A stretch of 5,545 bases of DNA from CAMEON01 sp045602325. Lineage in GTDB: Bacteria; Bacillota; Clostridia; Oscillospirales; CAG-272. Made by a program: the position numbers and the translations under genes. The first letter of the stretch is position 1. The number at the start of each line of letters is the position of its first letter. The stretch lies in NCBI GenBank assembly GCA_045602325.1, contig JAZSBH010000133.1, positions 1 to 5,545 of the forward strand, given 5' to 3'. A model generated the notes under the pieces. It saw nothing but the letters and a program-made list of their open reading frames with translations. It searched no databases and was not told the DNA's origin. Below, one piece after another: positions 1-5,260 of this stretch.

Positions 1-26
1 GCGCCAACATCGCGGTTGGTTGCCTG

Positions 27-53
27 TTTGGCAGAAGCCCAAAGTTTTTCTTT
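27..53 (+). terminator. Possible weak rho-independent terminator
   Basis: TTTGGC (27-32) can pair with GCC-C-AAA (37-43) around an AGAA tetraloop with one bulged C, giving six base pairs. It is followed by G, then TTTTTCTTT (45-53). This is the layout of a weak plus-strand terminator for a gene lying left of the window. The stem is short and imperfect, and the same TTTGGCAGAAGC string recurs at 78-89 without the T-run, so it may be only part of a repeat. Confidence 0.3.
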
Positions 54-89
54 ATCCGACAAGAAAAAATAGCAACTTTTGGCAGAAGC
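27..89. repeat. 12-base direct repeat TTTGGCAGAAGC (two copies)
   Basis: TTTGGCAGAAGC occurs exactly at 27-38 and again at 78-89, a 51-base shift. A second pair with almost the same shift lies to the right: GGCGAGTTCCGCGC at 94-107 and GGCGAGTTTCCGCGC at 146-160, differing by one extra T. The bases between the copies are not clearly alike. This may be a decayed tandem duplication or a shared motif, not a clean tandem array. Confidence 0.55.
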
Positions 90-100
90 AAGGGGCGAGT

Positions 101-133
101 TCCGCGCGGGCGGCGCTCCGCCGTTCGTGCGGG
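101..133 (+). repeat. GC-rich hairpin with G-U pairs on the plus strand
   Basis: Bases 101-114 pair continuously with 120-133 around the five-base loop GCTCC. Fourteen pairs form if G-U wobbles are allowed, at 101-133, 106-128, 109-125 and 110-124. Those wobbles work only in plus-strand RNA; the minus strand would have C-A mismatches at the same places. If this is a functional RNA structure, the plus strand is therefore favoured. It has no T-run after it. Confidence 0.5.
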
Positions 134-156
134 CAAGTGGGTCTTGGCGAGTTTCC

Positions 157-196
157 GCGCAATCAACACATTTTGCGAAAAGCAAAATGTGTGCGC
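157..196. repeat. Perfect 11-bp hairpin with GCGC clamp
   Basis: ACACATTTTGC (166-176) pairs perfectly with GCAAAATGTGT (182-192) around the loop GAAAA. Outside it, GCGC at 157-160 can pair with GCGC at 193-196 if AATCA (161-165) bulges out. The stem is AT-rich in the middle and has no poly-T tail, so it is not a classic terminator on either strand. Confidence 0.7.
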
Positions 197-214
197 TATT
201 TAGGTGGTGGGTTT

Positions 215-247
215 CTTAAGGGAGGCACCGTGGGTGACTCCCTTAAG
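215..247. repeat. 10-bp hairpin with inner 4-bp stem
   Basis: CTTAAGGGAG (215-224) pairs perfectly with CTCCCTTAAG (238-247). After one G-A mismatch (225/237), CACC (226-229) pairs with GGTG (233-236) around a GTG loop. This gives a long, nearly continuous helix of 14 pairs. No T-run follows on either strand. Confidence 0.7.
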
Positions 248-260
248 TGGCGTTCTTTCC

Positions 261-292
261 GTCGCTTTCTGTTGCCATGGACAGAAAGCGAC
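261..292. repeat. Perfect 12-bp hairpin, possible 3' end of the aminotransferase mRNA
   Basis: GTCGCTTTCTGT (261-272) pairs perfectly with ACAGAAAGCGAC (281-292) around an eight-base loop containing CCATGG. It lies 29 bases beyond the stop codon of the minus-strand aminotransferase gene, so it may stabilise or end that transcript. The sequence after the stem on the minus strand is GGAAAGAACG, without a U-tract, which argues against a standard intrinsic terminator. It may equally be one unit of the hairpin cluster. Confidence 0.6.
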
Positions 293-321
293 ATGAACTT
301 ATCGGTTCGATAAACTGCAAT

Positions 322-1533
322 TTACTTGACGAACTCGCGGGCGACCTTACCGAGTCTCGCCACGCCCTCTTTGATCTGCTCGTCGCTGGGGGTGGAGTAA
401 TTCAGACGGAAGGACATAGAGCCCTCGGTGACGTCGCAGTTGAAGGTAGCACCGGGGACGATCATGAGCTTTTCGGCTATGCAGGCCTTGAGGAAGGCGG
501 CGGCGTCCACCCCGTCGGGCAGGGTGACCCAGATGAACAGACCGCCCTCGGGACGGGTGAACTTGACCGAGGAGGGAAGCTCCCGCTCCAGGCAGTCCAG
601 CATGAGGCGGCACTTGCGGCCGTAGACCTCGCGGATCATGGAAATGTGGGCGTCGAGATCGCACTCGGTCATGAACTTGTAGCAGAGCATCTGGAAGAAC
701 TGGTTGGTGTGGACGTCCTCGGACTGCTTGGCCACCACCATCTTGGCGGCGACCTCCTCGGGGGCGACCACAAAGCCCACCCGCATACCCGCCGAGAGGA
801 TCTTGGAGAAGGAGGAGCAGTAGATGACCAGCCCCTCGGTGTCGAAGGACTTGATGGTGGGGATCTCGGTGCCGGCAAAGCGGAGCTCACCGTAGGGGTT
901 ATCCTCCAGGATCATGAGGCCGTACTTCTTGCAGACCTCGTAGATGGCCTTGCGCTTTGCAAGAGACGTGGTGATGCCCGCGGGATTCTGGAAGGTGGGG
1001 ATGATGTAGAGAAGCTTGGCGTTGGGGGTCGCCTTGATGGTTGCCTCCAGGGCCTCCACGTTCATGCCGTCGTCCTCAATCGGAACCCCTACGGTATTGT
1101 AGCCGCAGGAGCGGAAGGCGTTCAGCCCCCCGATGAAGGTGGGATTCTCGCAGATGACGGTGTCGCCCTCGTTGCAGAAGACCTTAGCGGCCAGCTCGAT
1201 ACCCTGGTTGCCGCCCGAAACGATGATGGTGGTGTCGTTGAAGCCGTCACCGTCGGCGACAGACTTACCGATGCCCCAGACCGTCTTCTGTCTCTCGGCC
1301 ACGGCGCGGCGGAGAGGCTCATAGCCGTCAGTAGCACCATACTGCAGGGCTGTGGTAGAGTCGTTTGCGAATATATCGGCGGCAAAGCGGGCGAGATCAG
1401 AGACGGGGAAGGTCTCGGGGGCGGGGTTGCCTGCGGCCAGAGTGATGGTGTCGGCGTCCTTGGGGGCTTTGAGAATTTCACGGATCGCCGAGGGCTTGAG
1501 GGAGGCGATCTTGTCGGAGAATTGATAGGTCAT
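322..1533 (-). CDS. PLP-dependent aminotransferase, class I/II
   Basis: This 403-residue protein is a full-length fold-type I pyridoxal-phosphate aminotransferase, most like the 2-aminoadipate/kynurenine/MocR-type branch but without the N-terminal GntR domain of MocR regulators. Visible landmarks are LAAGNPAPETFP near 32-43, QYGATDGYEPLR at 64-75 for substrate and dimer contacts, SGGNQGIEL at 106-114 in the cofactor phosphate region, and PTFQNPAG at 179-186 with the conserved Asn183. Asp211 in EDNPYGE contacts the pyridine nitrogen, with Tyr214 nearby. SFSKILSAGMRVGF at 241-254 carries the Schiff-base Lys244 and Arg251, and Arg376 in SFRLNYS is the expected carboxylate-binding arginine. It should move an amino group between an amino acid and a 2-oxo acid in the cytoplasm; the exact substrate cannot be read from the sequence. 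The start is set by AAAGGA seven to eight bases upstream. It is a monocistronic unit with its own promoter. Function class is secure, substrate is not. Confidence 0.93.
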   Translation of the reverse strand: MTYQFSDKIASLKPSAIREILKAPKDADTITLAAGNPAPETFPVSDLARFAADIFANDSTTALQYGATDGYEPLRRAVAERQKTVWGIGKSVADGDGFNDTTIIVSGGNQGIELAAKVFCNEGDTVICENPTFIGGLNAFRSCGYNTVGVPIEDDGMNVEALEATIKATPNAKLLYIIPTFQNPAGITTSLAKRKAIYEVCKKYGLMILEDNPYGELRFAGTEIPTIKSFDTEGLVIYCSSFSKILSAGMRVGFVVAPEEVAAKMVVAKQSEDVHTNQFFQMLCYKFMTECDLDAHISMIREVYGRKCRLMLDCLERELPSSVKFTRPEGGLFIWVTLPDGVDAAAFLKACIAEKLMIVPGATFNCDVTEGSMSFRLNYSTPSDEQIKEGVARLGKVAREFVK

Positions 1534-1540
1534 GGTGGGA

Positions 1541-1547
1541 TTCCTTT
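1541..1547 (-). promoter_or_regulatory. Ribosome binding site of the aminotransferase gene
   Basis: On the minus strand AAAGGAA is followed by the seven-base spacer TCCCACC and then ATG at 1533. This is good Shine-Dalgarno spacing and fixes the start codon. Confidence 0.8.
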
Positions 1548-1575
1548 CGTGGGGATGGGGGATTTATGATAGTAT

Positions 1576-1604
1576 ATTGTAGCACAAAACTGCCTTGATT
1601 GCAA
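1576..1604 (-). promoter_or_regulatory. Sigma-A type promoter with extended -10 for the aminotransferase gene
   Basis: Read on the minus strand, TTGCAA (1604-1599, four of six matches to TTGACA) is followed after 17 bases by TACAAT (1581-1576), which is preceded by TGC, forming an extended -10 TGCTACAAT. Transcription should begin near 1569, giving a leader of roughly 35 bases before the ATG. The leader contains a C-rich stretch and no obvious attenuator or riboswitch. Confidence 0.72.
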
Positions 1605-1636
1605 TAGGTTTCGCTACGAAAACCCATTTTTTCATC

Positions 1637-1662
1637 AAAAAAGGCCTCCGTTCGAAAGCCTT
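1637..1662 (-). terminator. Rho-independent terminator after the NUDIX gene
   Basis: On the minus strand AAGGCTTTC pairs with GGAGGCCTT (with two G-U pairs, nine pairs in all) around the tetraloop GAAC. The stem runs into TTTTTT (1642-1637). It lies 17 bases past the NUDIX stop codon, so it should end the AraC-methyltransferase/NUDIX transcript. It also insulates the aminotransferase promoter just downstream. Confidence 0.85.
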
Positions 1663-1678
1663 CTTCTATGATGATTCA

Positions 1679-2152
1679 TCATTCCTTCTTATCGCCGTTC
1701 TGGAACAGCACATACCGACTCGGATCAGACGAAGCGGGAACGTAATCACTCCGCCAAAGCCCCTCGCCTCCGTCCTTGAGATATGCTTTCAGGATGGCAC
1801 GGCTCATGTTGGTGATGTCGGGGCGCTCCACCGCCTCCTCGGGGGACAGAAGTAGCACCTCGCTGTTCTCAAAACCGTCGGATCGGGGCTTTCCCTCGAT
1901 GTATTCCATGAGGAACACCGCGCACCATTGGTCGTCCTTGAACTGCATAGCCAGCAGGCTGTCGGCGTGAGCGCAGACCCCCGTCTCCTCGAAGATCTCC
2001 CGCTCCGCCGCAGCGGTGGGGAGCTCACCCTCCCGGACATACCCGCCGGGGAGGAGAATGCGATCCTTGGCGGTGCCGTAGGTGTGGCGGACGAGGAGGA
2101 TCTTGCCTTCGATTTCGACGATCCCGCACACAGTATAATATTTGTTATTCAT
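1679..2152 (-). CDS. NUDIX hydrolase
   Basis: This 157-residue protein carries a complete NUDIX box, G-x5-E-x7-R-E-I-x-E-E-x-G-V, with Gly37, Glu43, Arg51, Glu52, Glu55, Glu56 and Gly58. The paired glutamates bind the divalent metal used to cleave a nucleoside diphosphate linked to another group. The domain begins almost at residue 1 (TVCGIVEIEGKILLVRH, 7-23) and fills the protein to about 125. The tail at 126-157 is charged, with no membrane segment, so the enzyme is cytoplasmic. The substrate is unknown; nucleotide sugars, ADP-ribose or oxidised nucleotides are all possible. The start codon follows the AraC-methyltransferase stop by three bases, so the pair is almost certainly cotranscribed and probably translationally coupled. 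The coding sequence is richer in GC than its upstream partner, so the two genes may have different origins. Confidence 0.93.
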   Translation of the reverse strand: MNNKYYTVCGIVEIEGKILLVRHTYGTAKDRILLPGGYVREGELPTAAAEREIFEETGVCAHADSLLAMQFKDDQWCAVFLMEYIEGKPRSDGFENSEVLLLSPEEAVERPDITNMSRAILKAYLKDGGEGLWRSDYVPASSDPSRYVLFQNGDKKE

Positions 2153-2155
2153 GAC

Positions 2156-3295
2156 TCAATTCCTTTTCAATTTAATGATAACGCCTTCATGCAGTACGGT
2201 AAAATTTTCATCTTCATGACAAAGCATTTCCCATAGATCATCCCGGAATCCAGAAATCTCTTCTTCCGTTAGTGTTGCGCCAACACCTCGGCTTGCCACC
2301 ATTCGGTCACACCAACTCTCTCTTGAAAACGGCAGTCGAAAATCCCGCTTCATAACGGTTTCAACTTGAAAGTCCTTGGTTAACCAATGGAAATCAAGTC
2401 TGTCCGAGCGCTTCATAAAACCGCTCCAATTCGGATTGTATCGCTTGATGATTGCAAAGCTCTTTCGGATTATTTCATCTTCGTCAGGCAACCAAGTAAG
2501 AAACAGGATATAAAGATTTCCGTCTTTTTTCAGAACCCGATGCAACTCCGGGAGCAGTTTTTCTTTATCAAAATAGACCCAACATTGCAAAGCTGTCACA
2601 ATATCGAAACTATTATCTTCAAAGGGAAGATGATGAGCATCGGCACAGATGAAGTTTATGTTAGGTATCACCAATTTAGCCTGTTCAACCATCTCCATGG
2701 ATAGATCCACACCTGTATAGTTACCACCGAATCTCTTCATATTCATCGGTAGTATACCTGTTCCCGTCCCAATGTCAAGGATCTTTTGCTCAGATTTGCC
2801 CACACCGAAAGAATTCAGCATTTCCCAAAATTCCCGCGGATATATATTCCTGCTTTTCGCATACAGCTCTGCGGTTCTGCCCCAATCAAAATTGTTACCG
2901 CCGTCAATCGTCATTTGCCTCAGCCTTTCATAATAAATTTGTTCGGAAAGATAGAATGGTGTGACGGAAAAGTTACAGCCCGAGCGATAAGCAGAAGCGG
3001 ATATGCCGAAATATTTCTTGAAGCTCCGTTCAAAAACCTCCAGCGTATCAAAACCACAGGCAAAAGCAATTTCGGTAATACTTCTTTCGGTTTGTGACAG
3101 CATGATCGCGCTATTTTGAATGCGTATTATGTTGACATAACGCATAGGTGTGATCCCTGTAAAGTCCGAAAATAGTCGTGAAAATTGCGGGACGGAGTAT
3201 CCTGCAATTTCCGCGAGCTCATCGAGTACCATTTTGTGGCTGAAATGATTATCTATGAATTTCAGCGCACTGCAAATAAATTTTCGTCTATCCAT
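2156..3295 (-). CDS. AraC-type HTH / SAM-dependent methyltransferase fusion
   Basis: This 379-residue protein has two parts. Residues 1-105 form an AraC-family DNA-binding domain: a first helix-turn-helix at about 22-43 (MVLDELAEIAGYSVPQFSRL) and a second at about 72-94 (SITEIAFACGFDTLEVFERSF), with the usual KKYFGISASAYR end. Residues 136-265 form a class I S-adenosylmethionine methyltransferase: motif I LDIGTGTG at 173-180, acidic GVDLS at 195-199, ADAHHLPF at 218-225, and SFDIVTALQCWVYF at 229-242, in the style of the Methyltransf_11 family. Residues 266-379 are a less conserved cap or substrate region. In most AraC regulators the DNA-binding domain is C-terminal and follows a ligand-binding domain; here it is first and an enzyme follows. 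The methylated substrate is unknown, and whether the enzyme part senses a compound or acts on it cannot be told. The gene is more AT-rich than its neighbours, which suggests transfer. It heads the operon with the NUDIX gene. Confidence 0.9.
   Translation of the reverse strand: MDRRKFICSALKFIDNHFSHKMVLDELAEIAGYSVPQFSRLFSDFTGITPMRYVNIIRIQNSAIMLSQTERSITEIAFACGFDTLEVFERSFKKYFGISASAYRSGCNFSVTPFYLSEQIYYERLRQMTIDGGNNFDWGRTAELYAKSRNIYPREFWEMLNSFGVGKSEQKILDIGTGTGILPMNMKRFGGNYTGVDLSMEMVEQAKLVIPNINFICADAHHLPFEDNSFDIVTALQCWVYFDKEKLLPELHRVLKKDGNLYILFLTWLPDEDEIIRKSFAIIKRYNPNWSGFMKRSDRLDFHWLTKDFQVETVMKRDFRLPFSRESWCDRMVASRGVGATLTEEEISGFRDDLWEMLCHEDENFTVLHEGVIIKLKRN
2161..2167 (-). promoter_or_regulatory. Ribosome binding site of the NUDIX gene, inside the upstream gene
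   Basis: AAAAGGA on the minus strand lies within the last codons of the AraC-methyltransferase gene, eight bases before the NUDIX ATG. The order is AAAAGGA, ATTGA (containing the upstream TGA stop), GTC, ATG. Ribosomes ending on the first gene can therefore restart on the second. Confidence 0.75.
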
Positions 3296-3298
3296 TCA

Positions 3299-3304
3299 AT
3301 CACC
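3299..3304 (-). promoter_or_regulatory. Off-consensus ribosome binding site GGTGAT
   Basis: There is no AGGAGG before this start. GGTGAT, three bases before the ATG, matches the downstream half of the full Shine-Dalgarno complement AAGGAGGTGATCC. Seen in that register, its distance to the ATG is equal to the normal spacing. It lies at the very 5' end of the predicted transcript. Confidence 0.5.
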
Positions 3305-3310
3305 GTGTTT

Positions 3311-3339
3311 ATTATAGCATTTCAAAAGAGGTATTGCAC
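3311..3339 (-). promoter_or_regulatory. Promoter of the AraC-methyltransferase/NUDIX operon
   Basis: A perfect -10 box TATAAT (3316-3311) lies 15 bases before the start codon. The hexamer 17 bases upstream, GTGCAA (3339-3334), matches TTGACA at only three positions, so the -35 is weak, as is common for activator-dependent promoters. Autoregulation by the AraC domain is an inference. The predicted start near 3304 leaves a leader of only about nine bases. Confidence 0.62.
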
Positions 3340-3383
3340 GACGAATTTTATCATATTGGGAATAGTGAATCATATAGTCATGG

Positions 3384-3413
3384 AAAACACCCGCCACAAG
3401 CCGTGGCGGGTGT
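3384..3413 (-). terminator. Rho-independent terminator after the DUF362 gene
   Basis: ACACCCGCCAC pairs perfectly over 11 bases with GTGGCGGGTGT around a five-base loop. On the minus strand the stem runs into TTT followed by CC. It starts 17 bases past the DUF362 stop. The stem is strong and the U-tract is short, so termination should be good but perhaps not complete, and some read-through into the AraC operon is possible. Confidence 0.85.
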
Positions 3414-3430
3414 CACAAAGCAGGGAAGCA

Positions 3431-4297
3431 TCAAACCTCGATCAGCTCATACTCCCGCGAACCAAACCCCAGCTCCGCGGCGGCCTCGACGGTGTGGACA
3501 CCGTTACGGGACTCAATGCGCTCGATGAGGTGGGGACGGCCGGGGTCGGAGCTGGCGTAGACCAGATCCAGGCAGGCCTGGTCGATGGCGATGGGATCGG
3601 TGGAGACCAGAATACCAATGTCGGCAATACAGGGATCCTCGGCCACGGCACAGCAGTCGCAGTCCACCGACATATTCTTCATAACGTTGATATAGACGAT
3701 ATTCCCCTTGAAGAACTCCACCACTGAGGAGGCAGCGTCGGCCATGGACACCAGGAAGGAGTCGTGGTCAGCCGTCCAGATGTCCTCGGGCACACCTGCG
3801 CCGTGGATGTAGGCCTTGCCAAAGGAGGAGGCACAGCCGATGGAGAGCTGCTTCAGCGCACCGCCAAAGCCGCCCATGGGGTGTCCCTTGAAGTGGGAGA
3901 GCACCAGCATGGGGTCGTAGCTCACGATATCCTTACCCACGTAGTTCTTTTGGATGACCTTGCCGTCGGGGATCTCCAGCACCAGATCGGGGCCCTCGGC
4001 ATCAAGGAGGTCTACCTTGTAGCAGTCCGTCCAGCCGTGTTCGGCGAACAGCCGGCGGTGCTTTTCGGTGGTATTGCGCATCCCCTCGTAGGCGGTGTTG
4101 CACTCCACCACGGTGCCGCCCACGTGCTCAATGACGGGCCGCCAGAAATCGGGACGCAGGAAATTCTGATTGCCCTTTTCGCCGGAATGAACCTTAATAG
4201 CCACGTTTCCGGGCAGAGTCACGCCCAGGATCTCATACATCTCGAGGACCTTCTCGGGGGTAATGACGGAGGAAAAATAAACCTTTGACTTACTCAT
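3431..4297 (-). CDS. DUF362 domain-containing protein
   Basis: This 288-residue protein matches the DUF362 family over nearly its whole length; the biochemical role of the family is not established. Recognisable blocks are NVAIKVHSGEKGN at 31-43, SHFKGHPMGGFGGALKQLSI at 134-153, and the strongly conserved DIGILVSTDPIAIDQACLDLV at 226-246. A cysteine cluster, Cys213, Cys215, Cys216 and Cys223, with Cys155, His135 and His139 elsewhere, could bind a metal. The ferredoxin-like four-cysteine motifs found in some longer relatives are absent. No signal peptide or membrane segment is seen. An in-frame ATG exists 14 codons upstream, but it would overlap the preceding gene and has no good ribosome site. 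The chosen ATG has TAAGGAG six bases before it. It follows the hydrolase gene by 25 bases and is the last gene before a strong terminator. Confidence 0.88.
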   Translation of the reverse strand: MSKSKVYFSSVITPEKVLEMYEILGVTLPGNVAIKVHSGEKGNQNFLRPDFWRPVIEHVGGTVVECNTAYEGMRNTTEKHRRLFAEHGWTDCYKVDLLDAEGPDLVLEIPDGKVIQKNYVGKDIVSYDPMLVLSHFKGHPMGGFGGALKQLSIGCASSFGKAYIHGAGVPEDIWTADHDSFLVSMADAASSVVEFFKGNIVYINVMKNMSVDCDCCAVAEDPCIADIGILVSTDPIAIDQACLDLVYASSDPGRPHLIERIESRNGVHTVEAAAELGFGSREYELIEV

Positions 4298-4303
4298 AAT
4301 TAA

Positions 4304-4310
4304 CTCCTTA
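4304..4310 (-). promoter_or_regulatory. Ribosome binding site that fixes the DUF362 start
   Basis: TAAGGAG, then the six-base spacer TTAATT, then ATG at 4297. This strong site lies in the 25-base gap after the upstream stop and rules out the longer start at 4339. Confidence 0.85.
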
Positions 4311-4322
4311 CTGCCGACACGG

Positions 4323-5255
4323 TCAAAACCAGTAATCATGCATTTTCTGCAAAAATGCGGTGGTGAGCGGGTATTTCTCGGTCTCGGGGATCACCGAGTC
4401 GATGCCGCAACGGGCGCACAGCGCGGTCTTGCCGCCATCGACCCAATCCATGATCTCTTTGGGATGATACATGCTCTTGCAGTAAAAGCAACCGCACTTG
4501 ATGCTGTTTTTCAAAGCTTTGCGGTTGTTTGTGCAAAGCTTGTGAGCCGCTTTCACATCATCCCACGGCATTCTTTCGGGCGCGCGGTAGGCGAAGCGGA
4601 AGGGTCTCCCCTGCTCGGGCTTGAAGATGGGCTCCACCATGGGCTGGACCGATTGAATGCGCTGATCCGACCCCGCATCGTAGCGGTAGAACAGACCGTC
4701 TTCGGCAGGCCCTGCGTTGATGAAGACGTGACGGGGATAGTCGCGGTACTTGTCGGGAAGCTCAGGCCCGAAGTGGTGGGAATTCCCCTCGAAGATCAGG
4801 TCTCCGGGACGCACATCTTCGGCGTTCTCAATGCGGGTAAAGCCACTCAACCGTAAAAACTCCTCCAGATTGGGGGAGAAATACAGGGGCAGACCCTTTC
4901 TCCCGGGCTGATGAGCCACATAGCCCGCCTCGTACAGCACCCATCCGCAGAAGCGGTCGCAGGAGACCAGCTTTTCGGGGCTTTCGGAGTCCTTGTCCAG
5001 AGCCGGATTCCTGTCGGCGTCTCCGTACCTGTAGCCGTTGACCCGCATATAGTCGGCCACATCCTTGGCGTGGTACAGGATGTGGGAGGCCACGAAGGAG
5101 CCCGCGGGGGAGTAGATTTTGTTGCCGTTCCCGTCGCAAACACAGTAGCCGTAGACCGACTTTTCCTCTGCGGCGGCCTTGGCGGCGTTCAGATCGTCGT
5201 ATGCATCGGGCAGACGGCTCTCGTCGCCGTGGTAGGGGATGAAGAGGTAGAACAT
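4323..5255 (-). CDS. Putative papain-like (NlpC/P60-type) hydrolase with C-terminal zinc ribbon
   Basis: This 310-residue protein has three visible parts. Residues 1-50 are a small soluble domain beginning MFYLFIPYHGDE. Residues about 52-200 resemble a papain-fold NlpC/P60 hydrolase: a Cys at the head of a helix in LVSCDRFCGWVLYEAGY (Cys99), the turn DVRPGDLIFEG at 147-157 typical of that fold, and RHVFINAG at 175-182 with His176 as the likely catalytic His. The third active-site residue is not clear. Residues about 250-310 hold a zinc ribbon, CGCFYC (254-259) with CARCGIDSVI (280-289), ending KMHDYWF; this part resembles small stand-alone cytoplasmic zinc-ribbon proteins that I recall but cannot search for. 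There is no signal peptide, which is odd for a cell-wall hydrolase and suggests an intracellular substrate. It is the first gene of an operon with DUF362. Domain calls are motif-based; the substrate is unknown. Confidence 0.7.
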   Translation of the reverse strand: MFYLFIPYHGDESRLPDAYDDLNAAKAAAEEKSVYGYCVCDGNGNKIYSPAGSFVASHILYHAKDVADYMRVNGYRYGDADRNPALDKDSESPEKLVSCDRFCGWVLYEAGYVAHQPGRKGLPLYFSPNLEEFLRLSGFTRIENAEDVRPGDLIFEGNSHHFGPELPDKYRDYPRHVFINAGPAEDGLFYRYDAGSDQRIQSVQPMVEPIFKPEQGRPFRFAYRAPERMPWDDVKAAHKLCTNNRKALKNSIKCGCFYCKSMYHPKEIMDWVDGGKTALCARCGIDSVIPETEKYPLTTAFLQKMHDYWF

Positions 5256-5260
5256 GGCGG

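Larger units (their letters stand above)
1..321. other. Gene-free hairpin-rich intergenic region
   Basis: No convincing coding sequence is seen in these 321 bases, downstream of the minus-strand aminotransferase stop. The stretch instead holds a weak terminator-like hairpin near 27-53, two pairs of short direct repeats (27-38 with 78-89; 94-107 with 146-160), and four consecutive strong hairpins (101-133, 157-196, 215-247, 261-292). A small inverted repeat, TTATCG-GTT-CGATAA, follows at 299-313. The hairpins are separated by only 13 to 23 nt, so the region is structured almost from end to end. It could be a miniature mobile repeat, a structured RNA, or the 3' ends of converging transcripts. 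The sequence alone does not decide between these. Confidence 0.7.

Noticed and set aside
20..313. Plus-strand open frame of 97 codons in the left flank
   Set aside because: It runs through all the hairpins and direct repeats, has no ribosome site, and its protein shows no domain or sensible composition.
1..321. CRISPR array or tRNA in the left flank
   Set aside because: The short repeats are only two copies each with unequal context, and the stems do not form a cloverleaf or a regular repeat-spacer pattern.
247..1569. Long plus-strand open frame of 440 codons opposite the aminotransferase
   Set aside because: It is a mirror of a GC-rich coding gene. The translation is low in complexity, rich in Gly, Val, Asp and His, matches no family I recognise, and the minus strand carries a complete enzyme with all catalytic residues, promoter and ribosome site.
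1534..1575. Riboswitch or attenuator in the aminotransferase leader
   Set aside because: The leader is only about 35 bases, with no stable stem and no leader peptide, too short for known riboswitch classes.
1679..3295. Toxin-antitoxin or phage-defence module made of the regulator and NUDIX genes
   Set aside because: Neither protein is a known toxin or defence effector, sizes are too large for a typical pair, and no other defence genes are nearby.
3764..4288. Plus-strand open frame of 174 codons opposite DUF362, and similar ones at 4338-4856 and 4911-5270
   Set aside because: These are antisense shadows of well-supported minus-strand genes, with no ribosome sites and no recognisable motifs.
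4298..4339. Upstream ATG extension of the DUF362 gene
   Set aside because: It overlaps the end of the hydrolase gene, adds 14 residues not typical of the family, and the downstream ATG has a strong TAAGGAG.
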